This document shows positions 15,270 to 24,606 of a stretch of DNA of 64,000 nt, piece after piece. Position numbers and translations under genes: made by a program. The notes under the pieces are model-generated. The model was given only the letters and a program-made list of their open reading frames with translations. It had not been told where the DNA came from and ran no database searches. Positions within the stretch are counted from its first letter, which is position 1, and every line of letters begins with the position of its first letter. Source of the stretch: Curtobacterium sp. MCJR17_055. Lineage in GTDB: Bacteria > Actinomycetota > Actinomycetes > Actinomycetales > Microbacteriaceae. The stretch lies in assembly GCF_003224335.1 (NCBI RefSeq), contig NZ_QKLF01000002.1:124001-188000 (forward strand), written 5' to 3'.

Positions 15270-16454
15270 ATGCACGCCGACCAGAACCCCTACGCGCCCG
15301 GGTCCGGGGTGCGACCGCCCCTGCTCGCCGGGCGTGACGAGGAGCTCGGCGCGTTCGACGACCTGGTGAGCCGCACCGCCGCCGGGCGACCGGGGCGGGG
15401 CGTCGTGCTCACCGGCCTCCGCGGGATCGGCAAGACGGTCCTCCTCGACCGGATGCGCGACCGGGCGAGCGATGCCGGCTGGCTGGTCGTCGAGCTCGAG
15501 GGCCAGAGCCGCCCCTCGGGACGGGCATGCGTCCGCCGCCAGCTCGCGCACGGGCTCGCGCTGGCCGCCCGCCGTCTCCGCGGTCGTGGGATGACGAGCC
15601 GGGCGGCGACGGCGCTCGCCGCGGTGCGGTCGTTCGGCATCGCCTTCGGTGGGGTGTCCGTCGACCTCGGTGTCGAGCCCGCGGTGGGACGGGCGGACAC
15701 CGGCGTCGCCGAGATCGACCTGCAGGAGACCGTCGAGGACCTCGCTCCGGCACTCACCGAGCGGGGCACCGCCCTGCTCGTCGTGGTCGATGAGGTACAG
15801 GACGTCGACCTCGATCTGCTCGGTGCGCTCCTGACCGTCCAGCACCGGGCCGTGCAGCGTGGTTGGCCGTTCTTCGTCACGGCCGCGGGCCTGCCGAACA
15901 GCCCGGCGGTGCTCTGCGATGCCCGGTCGTACGCCGGACGGATGTTCGCGTTCCGGCAGGTCGGTCCGCTGCCGCGGACCAGCGCGGAGTCGGCGCTCCG
16001 CGACCCGGCTCGGGCGGCGGGCGTGCTGTGGGACGACGACGCCGCCCGGGTCGTGCTCGACGCCGCCGACGGCTACCCGATCCACCTGCAGACGTTCGCC
16101 GCATGCGCATGGGCGACCGCCGTCGACGGCGGCACGATCACCCGGGCCGACGCCGAGGCCGGCGTCGAGCGCGGTCAGGCAGAGCTCGACGCCGGGTTCT
16201 TCCCGGGGTGGTGGGACCGCGCGTCGGAGCAGGAGCAGCAGTACCTCCGCCGTGTCGCCCGTGCGCCCGGCACCGCGGTCGCCGTCGCCACGGTGGAGGC
16301 AGCACCGGCGCCGGCGGGCGGCTGGGCGTCGGTCCGGCGGTCGCTGTGCGAGAAGGGGCTGCTGTTCATGCCCGGACCGGACCGCGTGGCGCTCACCGTG
16401 CCGCGGCTCGATTCGTTCGTGGACGGCCAGGCGATCCCCGACGAGGGCGGCTAG
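15270..16454 (+). CDS. AAA-family ATPase of unknown function
   Basis: 394 residues. Walker A G-L-R-G-I-G-K-T (49-56), Walker B L-L-V-V-V-D-E-V-Q-D (about 169-178) and a leading L-L-A-G-R-D-E-E-L segment put it with the archaeal-ATPase/AAA_16 group of P-loop proteins. The C-terminal 130 residues are predicted mostly helical and could be a winged-helix region. Similar single-gene ATPases are widespread in actinobacteria without a known role. The ATG at 15270 lacks a clear Shine-Dalgarno. It diverges from glmS and runs into the glutathione peroxidase gene. Confidence 0.78.
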   Translation: MHADQNPYAPGSGVRPPLLAGRDEELGAFDDLVSRTAAGRPGRGVVLTGLRGIGKTVLLDRMRDRASDAGWLVVELEGQSRPSGRACVRRQLAHGLALAARRLRGRGMTSRAATALAAVRSFGIAFGGVSVDLGVEPAVGRADTGVAEIDLQETVEDLAPALTERGTALLVVVDEVQDVDLDLLGALLTVQHRAVQRGWPFFVTAAGLPNSPAVLCDARSYAGRMFAFRQVGPLPRTSAESALRDPARAAGVLWDDDAARVVLDAADGYPIHLQTFAACAWATAVDGGTITRADAEAGVERGQAELDAGFFPGWWDRASEQEQQYLRRVARAPGTAVAVATVEAAPAPAGGWASVRRSLCEKGLLFMPGPDRVALTVPRLDSFVDGQAIPDEGG

Positions 16455-16457
16455 CGT
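16452..16457 (+). promoter_or_regulatory. -10 hexamer TAGCGT of the peroxidase gene (leaderless candidate)
   Basis: TAGCGT includes the stop codon of the ATPase gene and ends seven bases before the peroxidase ATG. Confidence 0.45.
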
Positions 16458-16464
16458 GCGCGGC

Positions 16465-16950
16465 ATGGGACGCTTCGACGACATCGCCATCACCACCCTG
16501 CAGGGCGAGCAGACCACCTTCGGCTCGTACGCCGACAAAGCCGTGCTCGTGGTGAACGTCGCGTCACGCTGCGGCCTCGCCCCGCAGTACGAACAGCTCG
16601 AGGAACTCCAGCGGACCTACGGGCCGCGGGGCTTCACCGTCCTCGGCTTCCCGAGCAACCAGTTCCTCCAGGAACTCGGCTCGTCGGAGGCCATCGAGGA
16701 GTACTGCTCCGCCACCTGGGGCGTGACCTTCCCGATGTCCGAGAAGGTCAAGGTGAACGGCGGCGGCGCGCACCCGCTCTACAAGGAGCTGAAGCAGACG
16801 CCGGACGCTGCGGGCAAGGCCGGTCGTGTCGCGTGGAACTTCGAGAAGTTCCTCGTGGCGCCGGACGGCGCGATCACGCGCTTCCGGCCGACGACCAAGC
16901 CGGACGCTCCCGAGGTCGTCGCCGCCATCGAAGCGGCACTCCCCGCCTGA
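16465..16950 (+). CDS. Glutathione peroxidase-family thiol peroxidase
   Basis: 161 residues. The peroxidatic cysteine is C36 in N-V-A-S-R-C-G-L, with the catalytic partners Q66 (F-P-S-N-Q-F) and W124-N125 (W-N-F-E-K-F). C81 is in the position of the resolving cysteine of thioredoxin-dependent members, so this is probably a thioredoxin peroxidase and not a glutathione enzyme. It reduces peroxides in the cytoplasm. An upstream in-frame GTG at 16456 is less likely. Confidence 0.95.
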   Translation: MGRFDDIAITTLQGEQTTFGSYADKAVLVVNVASRCGLAPQYEQLEELQRTYGPRGFTVLGFPSNQFLQELGSSEAIEEYCSATWGVTFPMSEKVKVNGGGAHPLYKELKQTPDAAGKAGRVAWNFEKFLVAPDGAITRFRPTTKPDAPEVVAAIEAALPA

Positions 16951-17022
16951 CCCGCGGGTGCCGGACGGGAGCCGCGCTCCGCCGGACCGTCGTCGCGGGC
17001 GGTTGCCGGGCCTCCCGCTGGG

Positions 17023-17028
17023 TACGCT
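17023..17028 (+). promoter_or_regulatory. -10 hexamer TACGCT of coaA (leaderless candidate)
   Basis: TACGCT ends seven bases before the coaA ATG. A copy of the dispersed GGGCCTCCCG motif lies just upstream (17008-17017). Confidence 0.5.
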
Positions 17029-17035
17029 CGACCCC

Positions 17036-17980
17036 ATGCCGATCCCGGAGACGACCGTCGCGCACCCCACTCCCTTCGTGGAGATCCCCCGGGACGAGTG
17101 GTCGCAGCTCGCGCCGAAGGAGCACCTCTCCCTCACCGAGACCGAGATCGTGCAGCTGCGCGGGCTGGGCGACCGCCTCGACATCACCGAGGTGCAGGAC
17201 GTCTACCTGCCGCTCTCCCGGCTCCTGACGCTGTACGCCGCCGGCGCACGCGACCTGCACGCCGAGACGAGCCGGTTCCTCGGCGAGCGTGCGAGCCGGA
17301 CCCCGTTCGTGATCGGCGTCGCCGGGTCGGTCGCGGTCGGCAAGAGCACCGTCGCGCGCCTCCTCCGCGAGCTGACGAAGCGGTGGCCGGACACCCCCCG
17401 CGTCGAGCTCGTGACGACCGACGGCTTCCTGTACCCGAACGCGGAACTCGAGCGCCGCGGGATCATGGACCGCAAGGGCTTCCCGGAGTCGTACGATCGT
17501 CGCTCGCTCCTCCGGTTCGTCAGCAACGTGAAGAGCGGTGCCGCCGAGGTCCGGGCGCCGTACTACTCGCACCTGGTCTACGACATCGTGCCCGACGCGG
17601 AGATCGTCGTGCGGCAGCCGGACATCCTCATCGTCGAGGGGCTGAACGTGCTCGCGCCACCGGTGCACGGACGCCTGGCCCTGTCCGACCTGTTCGACTT
17701 CACGATCTACGTCGACGCGAAGACGAAGGACATCGAGTCCTGGTACGTCGACCGGTTCCTGGCCTTGCAGGAGCAGGCGTTCTCGAGCCCGGACTCGTTC
17801 TTCCACCGCTTCGCCGAGCTGTCCCGCGAGGACGCCGTCCGCACCGCGACCGAGGTGTGGCGGGCGATCAACGAGCCGAACCTGCTCGAGAACGTCCTGC
17901 CGACGCGCTCCCGGGCGACCCTCGTGCTCAAGAAGGCCGCCGACCACAAGGTGACGAGCGTCCTGCTCCGCAAGATCTGA
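17036..17980 (+). CDS. coaA: Type I pantothenate kinase
   Basis: 314 residues, the normal length for CoaA. P-loop [12 protein letters not shown] (about 94-105), then [24 protein letters not shown] and Y-S-H-L-V-Y-D, all conserved. It phosphorylates pantothenate, the first step of coenzyme A synthesis, and is usually feedback-inhibited by CoA. It has its own terminator at 18034-18077. Confidence 0.97.
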   Translation: MPIPETTVAHPTPFVEIPRDEWSQLAPKEHLSLTETEIVQLRGLGDRLDITEVQDVYLPLSRLLTLYAAGARDLHAETSRFLGERASRTPFVIGVAGSVAVGKSTVARLLRELTKRWPDTPRVELVTTDGFLYPNAELERRGIMDRKGFPESYDRRSLLRFVSNVKSGAAEVRAPYYSHLVYDIVPDAEIVVRQPDILIVEGLNVLAPPVHGRLALSDLFDFTIYVDAKTKDIESWYVDRFLALQEQAFSSPDSFFHRFAELSREDAVRTATEVWRAINEPNLLENVLPTRSRATLVLKKAADHKVTSVLLRKI

Positions 17981-18033
17981 CCGTGTCCCCGCGGTGCCTG
18001 CCGTCCCGCGGTGCCTGCCGTCCCCGCATAACC

Positions 18034-18077
18034 GAAGCCCGTCCGAACCGCGCGAGTGCGCAGTTCGGACGGGCTTC
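18034..18077 (+). terminator. Terminator of coaA
   Basis: A 14-bp perfect stem GAAGCCCGTCCGAA (18034-18047 with 18064-18077), followed by TGTTGTG, lies 54 bases after the coaA stop. Confidence 0.8.
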
Positions 18078-18166
18078 TGTTGTGCAGATGCGATCCACGC
18101 CAGCGGGGCGCGAGCGCGGCCGGCGCGGCCGGCGCGCGTGGCCGACGCAGGCGCGACCCCGCGCGG

Positions 18167-19540
18167 CTACGCGGCGTCGAGCGTCAGGCGCGCACGCACG
18201 ACGTCGGCGAGCTCCTCGGCGACGCGCTGGGCGTCCTCCTGCGAGGCCGCCTCGACCATCACGCGGACGACCGGCTCCGTGCCCGAGGGACGCAGCAGCA
18301 CGCGACCGGAGTCACCGAGTGCGTCGGTGGCGTCGGTGATCGCGTCCTGGACGCCCTGGTCGTCGAGCCCGTGGCGGTCGACGCCCTTCACGTTGAGGAG
18401 CACCTGCGGGAACACCGTCATGCACGCGGCGAGCTCGCCGAGCGTCTTGCCGGTGCGCGCCATCTCCGCCACGAGGTGGAGGCCAGTCAAGACCCCGTCA
18501 CCGGTCGTCGCATAGTCGCTGAAGATGATGTGGCCGGACTGCTCGCCACCGAGCGAGAACCCACCCTCGGTCATCTTCTCGAGGACGTACCGGTCCCCGA
18601 CACCGGTCTCGAGGACCGTGATGCCCGCGTCCGCCATGGCCCGCTTGAGCCCGAGGTTCGACATCACCGTGGCGACGAGGGTGTCGTCGACCAGGCGTCC
18701 GCGCTCCTTGAGGGACAGCGCGAGGATCGCCATGATCTGGTCGCCGTCCACCGCGTTGCCGTCGGCGTCCACGGCGAGGCAGCGGTCGGCGTCACCGTCG
18801 TGCGCGATGCCCACGTCGGCGCCGGCCTCGAGGACCGCGCGCGCGAGGTTGTCGATGTGGGTCGAGCCGACGCCGTCGTTGATGTTGATGCCGTTCGGGT
18901 CGGCACCGATGAGCGTGACCTTCGCACCCGCGTTGACGAACACCTCGGGCGAGACCCCGGAGGCGGCACCGTTGGCGCAGTCGAGCACGACGTGGATCCC
19001 GTCGAGTCGGTGCGGCAGCGTGCCGAGCAGATGGACCACGTAGCGGTCCTCGGCGTCGGCGAAGCGGGTGATGCGCCCGACCTCGGCACCGGTGGGGGTC
19101 GGTGCGGATTGGTCGTGCATGGCCGCTTCGATGCGGTCCTCGACCTCGTCCGGCAGCTTGCGACCACCAGCGGCGAAGAACTTGATCCCGTTGTCCGGGG
19201 CGGGGTTGTGCGAGGCGGAGATCATCACGCCGAAGTCGGCGTCGACGTCCGCAACCAGGTACGCCGCTGCTGGGGTGGGGATGACCCCGGCGTCGAGGAC
19301 GTCGACGCCGGCGGAGGCGAGCCCGGCTGCCACGGCGGCACCCAGGAACTCGCCGGAGACGCGCGGGTCACGCGCGAGCACGGCCCGGGGGCGCGTGCGA
19401 CCGGACGCTCGACGAGCGTCCGCGTGGTGTCCGTGCGTGAGCACGGCCGCGCTCGCCTGGGCAAGACCCAGTGCGAGCGCGGCCGTCAACTCGCCGTTGG
19501 CGAGGCCACGAACGCCGTCGGTACCGAACAGACGCGGCAT
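18167..19540 (-). CDS. glmM: Phosphoglucosamine mutase
   Basis: 457 residues. Starts [12 protein letters not shown]; the phosphoserine loop is I-S-A-S-H-N-P (S110), the Mg2+ loop D-G-D-A-D-R, and the phosphate-binding R-P-S-G-T-E-P sits near the C-terminus. It converts GlcN-6-P to GlcN-1-P, the step after GlmS. The ATG at 19540 is 22 bases after rpsI, in the usual actinobacterial rplM-rpsI-glmM operon. Confidence 0.97.
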   Translation of the reverse strand: MPRLFGTDGVRGLANGELTAALALGLAQASAAVLTHGHHADARRASGRTRPRAVLARDPRVSGEFLGAAVAAGLASAGVDVLDAGVIPTPAAAYLVADVDADFGVMISASHNPAPDNGIKFFAAGGRKLPDEVEDRIEAAMHDQSAPTPTGAEVGRITRFADAEDRYVVHLLGTLPHRLDGIHVVLDCANGAASGVSPEVFVNAGAKVTLIGADPNGININDGVGSTHIDNLARAVLEAGADVGIAHDGDADRCLAVDADGNAVDGDQIMAILALSLKERGRLVDDTLVATVMSNLGLKRAMADAGITVLETGVGDRYVLEKMTEGGFSLGGEQSGHIIFSDYATTGDGVLTGLHLVAEMARTGKTLGELAACMTVFPQVLLNVKGVDRHGLDDQGVQDAITDATDALGDSGRVLLRPSGTEPVVRVMVEAASQEDAQRVAEELADVVRARLTLDAA

Positions 19541-19562
19541 GCGATCTCCCGCCGTCAGGCGA

Positions 19563-20048
19563 TCAGCGCTTCGAGAACTGCGACGCCTTGCGGGCCTTCT
19601 TGAGACCGGCCTTCTTGCGCTCGATGACGCGGGCGTCACGGGTGAGGAAGCCGGCCTTCTTGAGGGTCGCGCGGTTGTTCTCGCGGTCGATCTCGTTCAG
19701 GGTGCGGGCGATGGCGAGACGGAGCGCGCCGGCCTGACCCGAGGGGCCGCCACCCGTGATGCGGGCGGTGACGTCGTAGGCACCGAGGAGCTCGAGCACC
19801 TTGAACGGGTCGTTGATGAGCTGCTGGTGCAGCTTGTTCGGGAAGTAGTCCTCGAGCGTGCGGCCGTTCACCGAGAAGGTGCCGGAGCCGGGGACCAGGC
19901 GGACGCGCGCGATGGCCTCCTTGCGGCGACCGACGGCACCGCCCGAGACGTTGAGGATCTGACGGGGAGCCGCCTCCGACGCGACGGGCGCGCTCTCGGT
20001 GGTGAAGGTCTCCGGGGTCTGGTCGATGGAGTCAGCGATCTGAGCCAT
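19563..20048 (-). CDS. rpsI: 30S ribosomal protein S9
   Basis: 161 residues. A polar N-terminal extension of about 30 residues precedes the S9 core ([13 protein letters not shown]). It ends [17 protein letters not shown], the tail that reaches the P-site tRNA. It is the second gene of rplM-rpsI-glmM. Confidence 0.98.
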   Translation of the reverse strand: MAQIADSIDQTPETFTTESAPVASEAAPRQILNVSGGAVGRRKEAIARVRLVPGSGTFSVNGRTLEDYFPNKLHQQLINDPFKVLELLGAYDVTARITGGGPSGQAGALRLAIARTLNEIDRENNRATLKKAGFLTRDARVIERKKAGLKKARKASQFSKR

Positions 20049-20086
20049 GAGTGTTTTCTCGTTCCTGGAAGTCGTCGTGGCCGCTG

Positions 20087-20533
20087 TTACTGCGAGACCT
20101 GGTCGAAGGTGTACGGCTTGGGCTGCTGCGCCGCGTGGGGGTGCTCAGCGCCTGCGTAGACCTTGAGCTTCTTGAGCTGCTCGCGACCGAGGGTGTTCTT
20201 CGGCAGCATGCCGCGGATCGCCTTCTCGACGGCGCGCGTCGGGTGCTTCTCGAGCATCTCCGGGTAGGTGGTGGCCGTGAGGCCGCCCGGGTAACCGGAG
20301 TGGCGGTAGTAGACCTTCTTGGCGAGCTTCGACCCGGTCAGGGCGACCTTGTCGGCGTTCACGATGATGACGTAGTCACCCATGTCCATGTGCTGGGCGA
20401 AGGTGGCCTTGTGCTTGCCGCGGAGGAGGGCGGCGACGTGCGAAGCGAGGCGGCCGAGCACGACGTCGGTCGCGTCGATGACGATCCAGTCGTGCTGGAC
20501 GTCTGCCGGCTTCGGGGAGAACGTACGAGTCAC
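20087..20533 (-). CDS. rplM: 50S ribosomal protein L13
   Basis: 148 residues. [26 protein letters not shown] and [12 protein letters not shown] are L13 signatures. I chose the GTG at 20531-20533 (V-T-R-T-F-S-P-K), which gives the normal family N-terminus. Its promoter is at 20675-20704. Confidence 0.97.
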   Translation of the reverse strand: MTRTFSPKPADVQHDWIVIDATDVVLGRLASHVAALLRGKHKATFAQHMDMGDYVIIVNADKVALTGSKLAKKVYYRHSGYPGGLTATTYPEMLEKHPTRAVEKAIRGMLPKNTLGREQLKKLKVYAGAEHPHAAQQPKPYTFDQVSQ

Positions 20534-20674
20534 AGGAGTGCTGCTTTCGTGTCGAGGTGAGGAGTCCGTGAATCCCACTCCGGTGGGCGTTCTCGCGGGC
20601 AGACGCCCGGCGAACGACCCGGTGGAGGGCCCATCTGACTGTCTGGCGCAACAGAGCGCGCAGACCAAGGTGAG

Positions 20675-20704
20675 AGCCTAGCGGACGCCGGAGCGCTCGG
20701 TCAA
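20675..20704 (-). promoter_or_regulatory. Promoter of rplM-rpsI-glmM
   Basis: Minus strand -35 TTGACC (20699-20704), 18-base spacer, -10 TAGGCT (20675-20680), giving a leader of about 135 bases before rplM. The -10 and following bases (TAGGCTCTC) are identical to those of the rpsL promoter. Confidence 0.75.
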
Positions 20705-20730
20705 CCGCGCCCGCCTCGCCGCACACGACG

Positions 20731-20775
20731 GACGGGAGGCACGACCCGGGTCGGACCCGGATCGCGCCTCCCGTC
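20731..20775 (-). terminator. Nested hairpin terminator of the ExeM-type nuclease
   Basis: Outer 10-bp arms GACGGGAGGC (20731-20740) and GCCTCCCGTC (20766-20775) enclose a 6-bp inner stem CCGGGT/ACCCGG (20746-20760). It lies just past the nuclease stop codon. Confidence 0.7.
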
Positions 20776-20797
20776 GGTGGTCGCGGTCAGCGCGGCG

Positions 20798-23677
20798 TCA
20801 CTCGGCGCCGCCACCCGTCGTCCGGCGGCGACGGAGGGCGAGGAGCCCGCCACCGGCGGCCAGGAGGGCGAGCGCAGCCGCGAGGCCGCCCCCGATCTCC
20901 GCGCCGGTGAAGGCCAGGCCGTCACCCGCGCTCGGCGTCCCGGTCAGCCCGCCCGCGCCCGGGGTCGTCCCCCCGTCACCGGCGACGGGGCCCGCGCTCG
21001 GGTCACCAGCACCCGGGGTCGGGGTCGGGTCGGCCGCGCCCGGGACCGGCGTCGGCGTCGGCGTCGGGGTCGGGTCCGTGCCCGGGCCCGGCGTCGGGGT
21101 GGGCTCCGGTGTCGGGTCACCCGGCACCTCGGCCTCGGTCACGTCGAAGCCGACCAGGATCGGGTCGTGGTCGCTGGCGCGGTACACGTCGTCGCGGTAC
21201 AGGTCCGACACGTTCACGTTGTACCGGCTGTACTCCAGGGCCACCGACTCGGTCGAGTTGATGTTCCAGATGTCCACGCCGGTCACGCTCGCGAGCGCCG
21301 CGGGCGAGGCCAGCACGTGGTCGAGGGACCCGCTCAGGCCGCTGAACACGTAGGAGTACTCCGACGCGTCCTGCGCCGGGGCGAGGTCGGTGTACCCGGC
21401 GTCGCGGAGCACCACCATCGGGTCCTCCTCGCTGTAGGCGTTGAAGTCACCGATCAGGAACGTCTTGTCGGTGCCGTACTGCTCCTGCATGGCGGTCGAG
21501 AAGGTCGCCAGCGCCCGCGCCTGTCGCACGCGGTCGGCGTTGGACGCCCCCTGCCCGTCGCCCTGGTCGGCGTTCTCGCCGGTGCCGGAGCCCTTCGACT
21601 TGAAGTGGTTCGCGATGACGAGGAAGTCGTCCTCCGCGGTGCCGCCGACCGGACGGAAGGCGTCGGCGACCGGCTGGCGGGCGTTCGTGAAGGCGGGGTC
21701 GAGCAGGATCGTCGACTCGCCGGTGGGGGCGACGCGGTCCTTCTTGTAGATGAGCGCCAGGCGGATCACGTCCTCGCTGGCCGGCACGACGGAGGGCGAC
21801 TCCGCGTAGGCCCACGTGTCGGTGCCGGTCGCCGCGTTGAGGGCGGCGACGAGGGTCGCCACGGCCGCGTCGCGGTCCAGGCCGAAGCGGGCCGAGTTCT
21901 CGATCTCCTCGAGCGAGACCACGTCCGCGTCGAGGGCGTTGATCGCCTTCACGATCTTCACCTGCTGGCGGTCGAGGTCCTCCTGCTCGGCAGCACCACG
22001 GGCGTCGCAGCCCGAGTCCACCGTGATCGGGTCACCCGCACGGTCCCGGTAGTACGTGCAGCCGGCCACCTCGTCGCCGGTCGTCGGGAAGTAGTTCAGG
22101 ACGTTGAACCCGGCGAGCGTCAGGTCGCCGCCGACGCCCTCGGGCGTCGCGGTCCGGACGTCCGAGAACGAGGCGGGCAGGTCGGCCGTCGGGGTCGCGC
22201 CGGTGATCGGCGTGGTCGGCTGGAACTTCCAGGCGTTGTTCCGGTAGTCGAGGACCACGGGGGCGGTGAACGTCGTGGTCGCACCGACCGTGACCGGTCC
22301 CGCGTTCGTCAACCACGGCACCGGGACCTCACGGGCGGCCTGGTCCTGGCCGTCCCGCGGCAGGAAGTTCGTGCTCGCGCCGTCGTCGAGCGTCACCTTG
22401 CGGGCGGCGTTGTCGGCGGCGACCGCGGCGGCCTCGACGCTGCCCGGACGGGCGACCTCGGTCGGCTGCAGGAGTCGGCCGGTCCCCGTGGCGAGCGCGA
22501 TCTCGCCGTACTGGTTCGTCGTGTAGTTGTCGGCGACCGTGTAGGAGCCCTGCGGGGCGACGAGCATGCTCTCGAGGGACTCCCGCGCGGCGTCCGTGCG
22601 CGGGAAGACCACGGCGGCCGGCTGCGGCGCGACGGCGGGCGTGCTGAGCGTGCGCAGTCCGGCGGCGCTCGAGACGGTCAGTTCGGTCAGCCCGGAGAAC
22701 TCGGACACCGTGCCGGTGAGCTCGACGTGGTCCCCGATCGCGACCTGACCGACGGTGGCCGCGGAGTAGACGAAGAGCCCGTCGGACGCGGTCCGCGTGG
22801 CAGGGTCGGTCGGGCCTCCCGTCCCGGGCGTCTGGATCGTGTAGCCGTTGAGCCCGCCGGTCGCGTACACGGCCGTGACCACGCCGCTCGTGACGACGGT
22901 CCTGCCGACGAACGGCGAGGTGTCGGTCGTGCCCTGGATCTCGGGGATGGTCGCGGCGACCGCAGGGGTGGCCGGTGGTGTGGTGCCGCCGTCACCCGGG
23001 GCGGGGGTCGTTCCTCCGCCCGCGGTCTGTCCGGCTGCGTTGCGCGGCGTGACCGTCGTCGTGACGGTGAAGTCGGTGCCGTTGACGTCGGTGTCGGCCG
23101 TGCCCGCCCGGACGAGGCCGTTCGGCACCGCGTTCGCCCCCGTCACGGTGCGGACCGTGCCCTCGAACGTGTTCGACGCCCCGTAGCCGAGCAGGTCGAC
23201 CACGCCCGCGGTGCCCGTCGCGACCGGGCCCGCCGGCAGCGTCAGCGCTGCCGTGCGGTCGGCGAGGACGAGCGTGCCGGTCGTCCCGGACGGGTTGAGC
23301 GACGCGGTGTCGTCCGCGGCGGGCAGGTCGGCCCCGGCGGGCTCGCTCCCGTTGCCCGCCATCGACACGAGGAAGGTGCCGTTCGCGGGGACCGTGCCCT
23401 CGAGGGCGCTCGTGCTGAACGCGCCGGTGCTGGTCGCCGCCCGGTACTGGAGCGACCATCCGTCGAGGGTGACCGGGCTGGCCGTCGGGTTGGCGATCTC
23501 GACGAACTTCTGGTTGAAGAACGCGTTCGCGCTCCCGCCCTTGAGGTACGCCTCTGCGATGACGAGTCCGGTGCCCGCGGGGTTCGCGGTCGCGGCGGTG
23601 ACGGTGACGAGCGGTGCGGCGAGCAGGGTCGCGGCAGCCGTGGCGCACAGCAGGGTGCGTCCGACGGTTCGGGGCAT
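20798..23677 (-). CDS. ExeM/NucH-family extracellular nuclease with LAFTG wall-sorting signal
   Basis: 959 residues. Signal peptide (1-31, ending A-T-A-N), a lamin-tail-like domain (about 35-150, I-A-E-A-Y... F-V-E-I-A-N), an OB-type segment, and an endonuclease/exonuclease/phosphatase domain in the second half (F-N-V-L-N-Y-F, S-L-E-E-I-E-N, I-A-N-H-F-K-S-K, I-G-D-F-N-A-Y, L-D-H-V-L-A-S, A-S-D-H-D-P). A long Pro/Thr/Gly linker precedes L-A-F-T-G, a hydrophobic helix and R-R-R-R: a sortase signal of the LAxTG class used by class E sortases. It probably degrades extracellular DNA at the cell surface. Confidence 0.92.
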   Translation of the reverse strand: MPRTVGRTLLCATAAATLLAAPLVTVTAATANPAGTGLVIAEAYLKGGSANAFFNQKFVEIANPTASPVTLDGWSLQYRAATSTGAFSTSALEGTVPANGTFLVSMAGNGSEPAGADLPAADDTASLNPSGTTGTLVLADRTAALTLPAGPVATGTAGVVDLLGYGASNTFEGTVRTVTGANAVPNGLVRAGTADTDVNGTDFTVTTTVTPRNAAGQTAGGGTTPAPGDGGTTPPATPAVAATIPEIQGTTDTSPFVGRTVVTSGVVTAVYATGGLNGYTIQTPGTGGPTDPATRTASDGLFVYSAATVGQVAIGDHVELTGTVSEFSGLTELTVSSAAGLRTLSTPAVAPQPAAVVFPRTDAARESLESMLVAPQGSYTVADNYTTNQYGEIALATGTGRLLQPTEVARPGSVEAAAVAADNAARKVTLDDGASTNFLPRDGQDQAAREVPVPWLTNAGPVTVGATTTFTAPVVLDYRNNAWKFQPTTPITGATPTADLPASFSDVRTATPEGVGGDLTLAGFNVLNYFPTTGDEVAGCTYYRDRAGDPITVDSGCDARGAAEQEDLDRQQVKIVKAINALDADVVSLEEIENSARFGLDRDAAVATLVAALNAATGTDTWAYAESPSVVPASEDVIRLALIYKKDRVAPTGESTILLDPAFTNARQPVADAFRPVGGTAEDDFLVIANHFKSKGSGTGENADQGDGQGASNADRVRQARALATFSTAMQEQYGTDKTFLIGDFNAYSEEDPMVVLRDAGYTDLAPAQDASEYSYVFSGLSGSLDHVLASPAALASVTGVDIWNINSTESVALEYSRYNVNVSDLYRDDVYRASDHDPILVGFDVTEAEVPGDPTPEPTPTPGPGTDPTPTPTPTPVPGAADPTPTPGAGDPSAGPVAGDGGTTPGAGGLTGTPSAGDGLAFTGAEIGGGLAAALALLAAGGGLLALRRRRTTGGGAE

Positions 23678-23810
23678 GAGGACCTTCGGTTCGTGGTCGG
23701 GAGGGATCCCGACGACGGTACGGTCCTGCGCGGGCGCACAGGTTACGAGCAGGTGAACCTTCCCCCCGGACGAGGGTCGACCGCCCGTTCTCCGGCGCCG
23801 TGCTCGGCCG

Positions 23811-24557
23811 TCACGCCTCGATCGGCACCCACTCCGACCCGACCCGGTGCACCGCCGGGCCGTGTCCGGGCAACACGATCGCCGGGTACGGCAGCACGCC
23901 CGCGGACTCCACGGCGAGCGCCTGGTCGGCGGTGAAGAACGGCGTGATCATGCGCGGCCGTGGTGCCCACGAGGCCGGCTGGGTGTCGTGGTGGGTGACG
24001 ACGGCGTCGCCCGTGACGATCGCATCGGCGGCCGGCAGCAGGTACGCGGTGGACCCGGCGGTGTGGCCGGGCGCGGGCAGCGGGGTCATCGCGCGACCGT
24101 CGAAGTCCCGCGCGGTGAACGCGCGCGCGGACGGGACGGTGGTCGGCCGGAGCGCGTCGGAGGCGATCGCACGCCCGAGCCACCGCAGCACCCGGGGAGC
24201 GGCGAGCCGTCCGCCGATCTCCGCCGGGGTGACCTGCTGGCGCCCCGGTCCACGGACGTTGGCGAGTTCGTCGGCGTGCGCGAGGACCTCGACGTGCGGA
24301 TGACGCTCGAGGATCCCGGGCAGGCCGCCGACGTGGTCGACGTGGCCGTGGGTGACGTACACGCGTCGGAGTTCGTCGAGGTCGTGGCCGGCGAGCAGCA
24401 CGCTGTCCAGGACGAGGTCGGTGTCGGCGGGGTACCCCGCGTCGATGAGGGCGACGCCGTCCTCCTCGGCGAGGACGACCCAGTTGGACACCGGCCCCTC
24501 GACGAACACCACGCCGGGTGCGACGGAGACGAGGGAGCGCGGAGCACGAGGAGCCAT
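23811..24557 (-). CDS. MBL-fold metallo-hydrolase
   Basis: 248 residues. The zinc motif T-H-G-H-V-D-H (H70, H72, D74, H75), G-H-T-A-G-S and a C-terminal G-H-G-P are all present, so the fold should be active. Substrate unknown; it resembles the glyoxalase II-like/beta-lactamase group. The ATG at 24555-24557 was chosen because TACCGT lies six bases upstream and upstream residues look random. Last gene before the nuclease, same strand. Confidence 0.87.
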   Translation of the reverse strand: MAPRAPRSLVSVAPGVVFVEGPVSNWVVLAEEDGVALIDAGYPADTDLVLDSVLLAGHDLDELRRVYVTHGHVDHVGGLPGILERHPHVEVLAHADELANVRGPGRQQVTPAEIGGRLAAPRVLRWLGRAIASDALRPTTVPSARAFTARDFDGRAMTPLPAPGHTAGSTAYLLPAADAIVTGDAVVTHHDTQPASWAPRPRMITPFFTADQALAVESAGVLPYPAIVLPGHGPAVHRVGSEWVPIEA

Positions 24558-24563
24558 GCCCCG

Positions 24564-24569
24564 ACGGTA
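24564..24569 (-). promoter_or_regulatory. -10 hexamer TACCGT of the MBL hydrolase (leaderless candidate)
   Basis: TACCGT ends six bases before the ATG of the MBL-fold gene. Confidence 0.45.
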
Positions 24570-24606
24570 GCGCCCTGCGCCGGGACGCGACGCGGGTGCC
24601 TGCCGC

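Noticed and set aside
20777-23935. 1052-codon plus-strand frame antisense to the nuclease gene
   Set aside because: Shadow of the real gene; the minus strand shows signal peptide, nuclease motifs and sorting signal.
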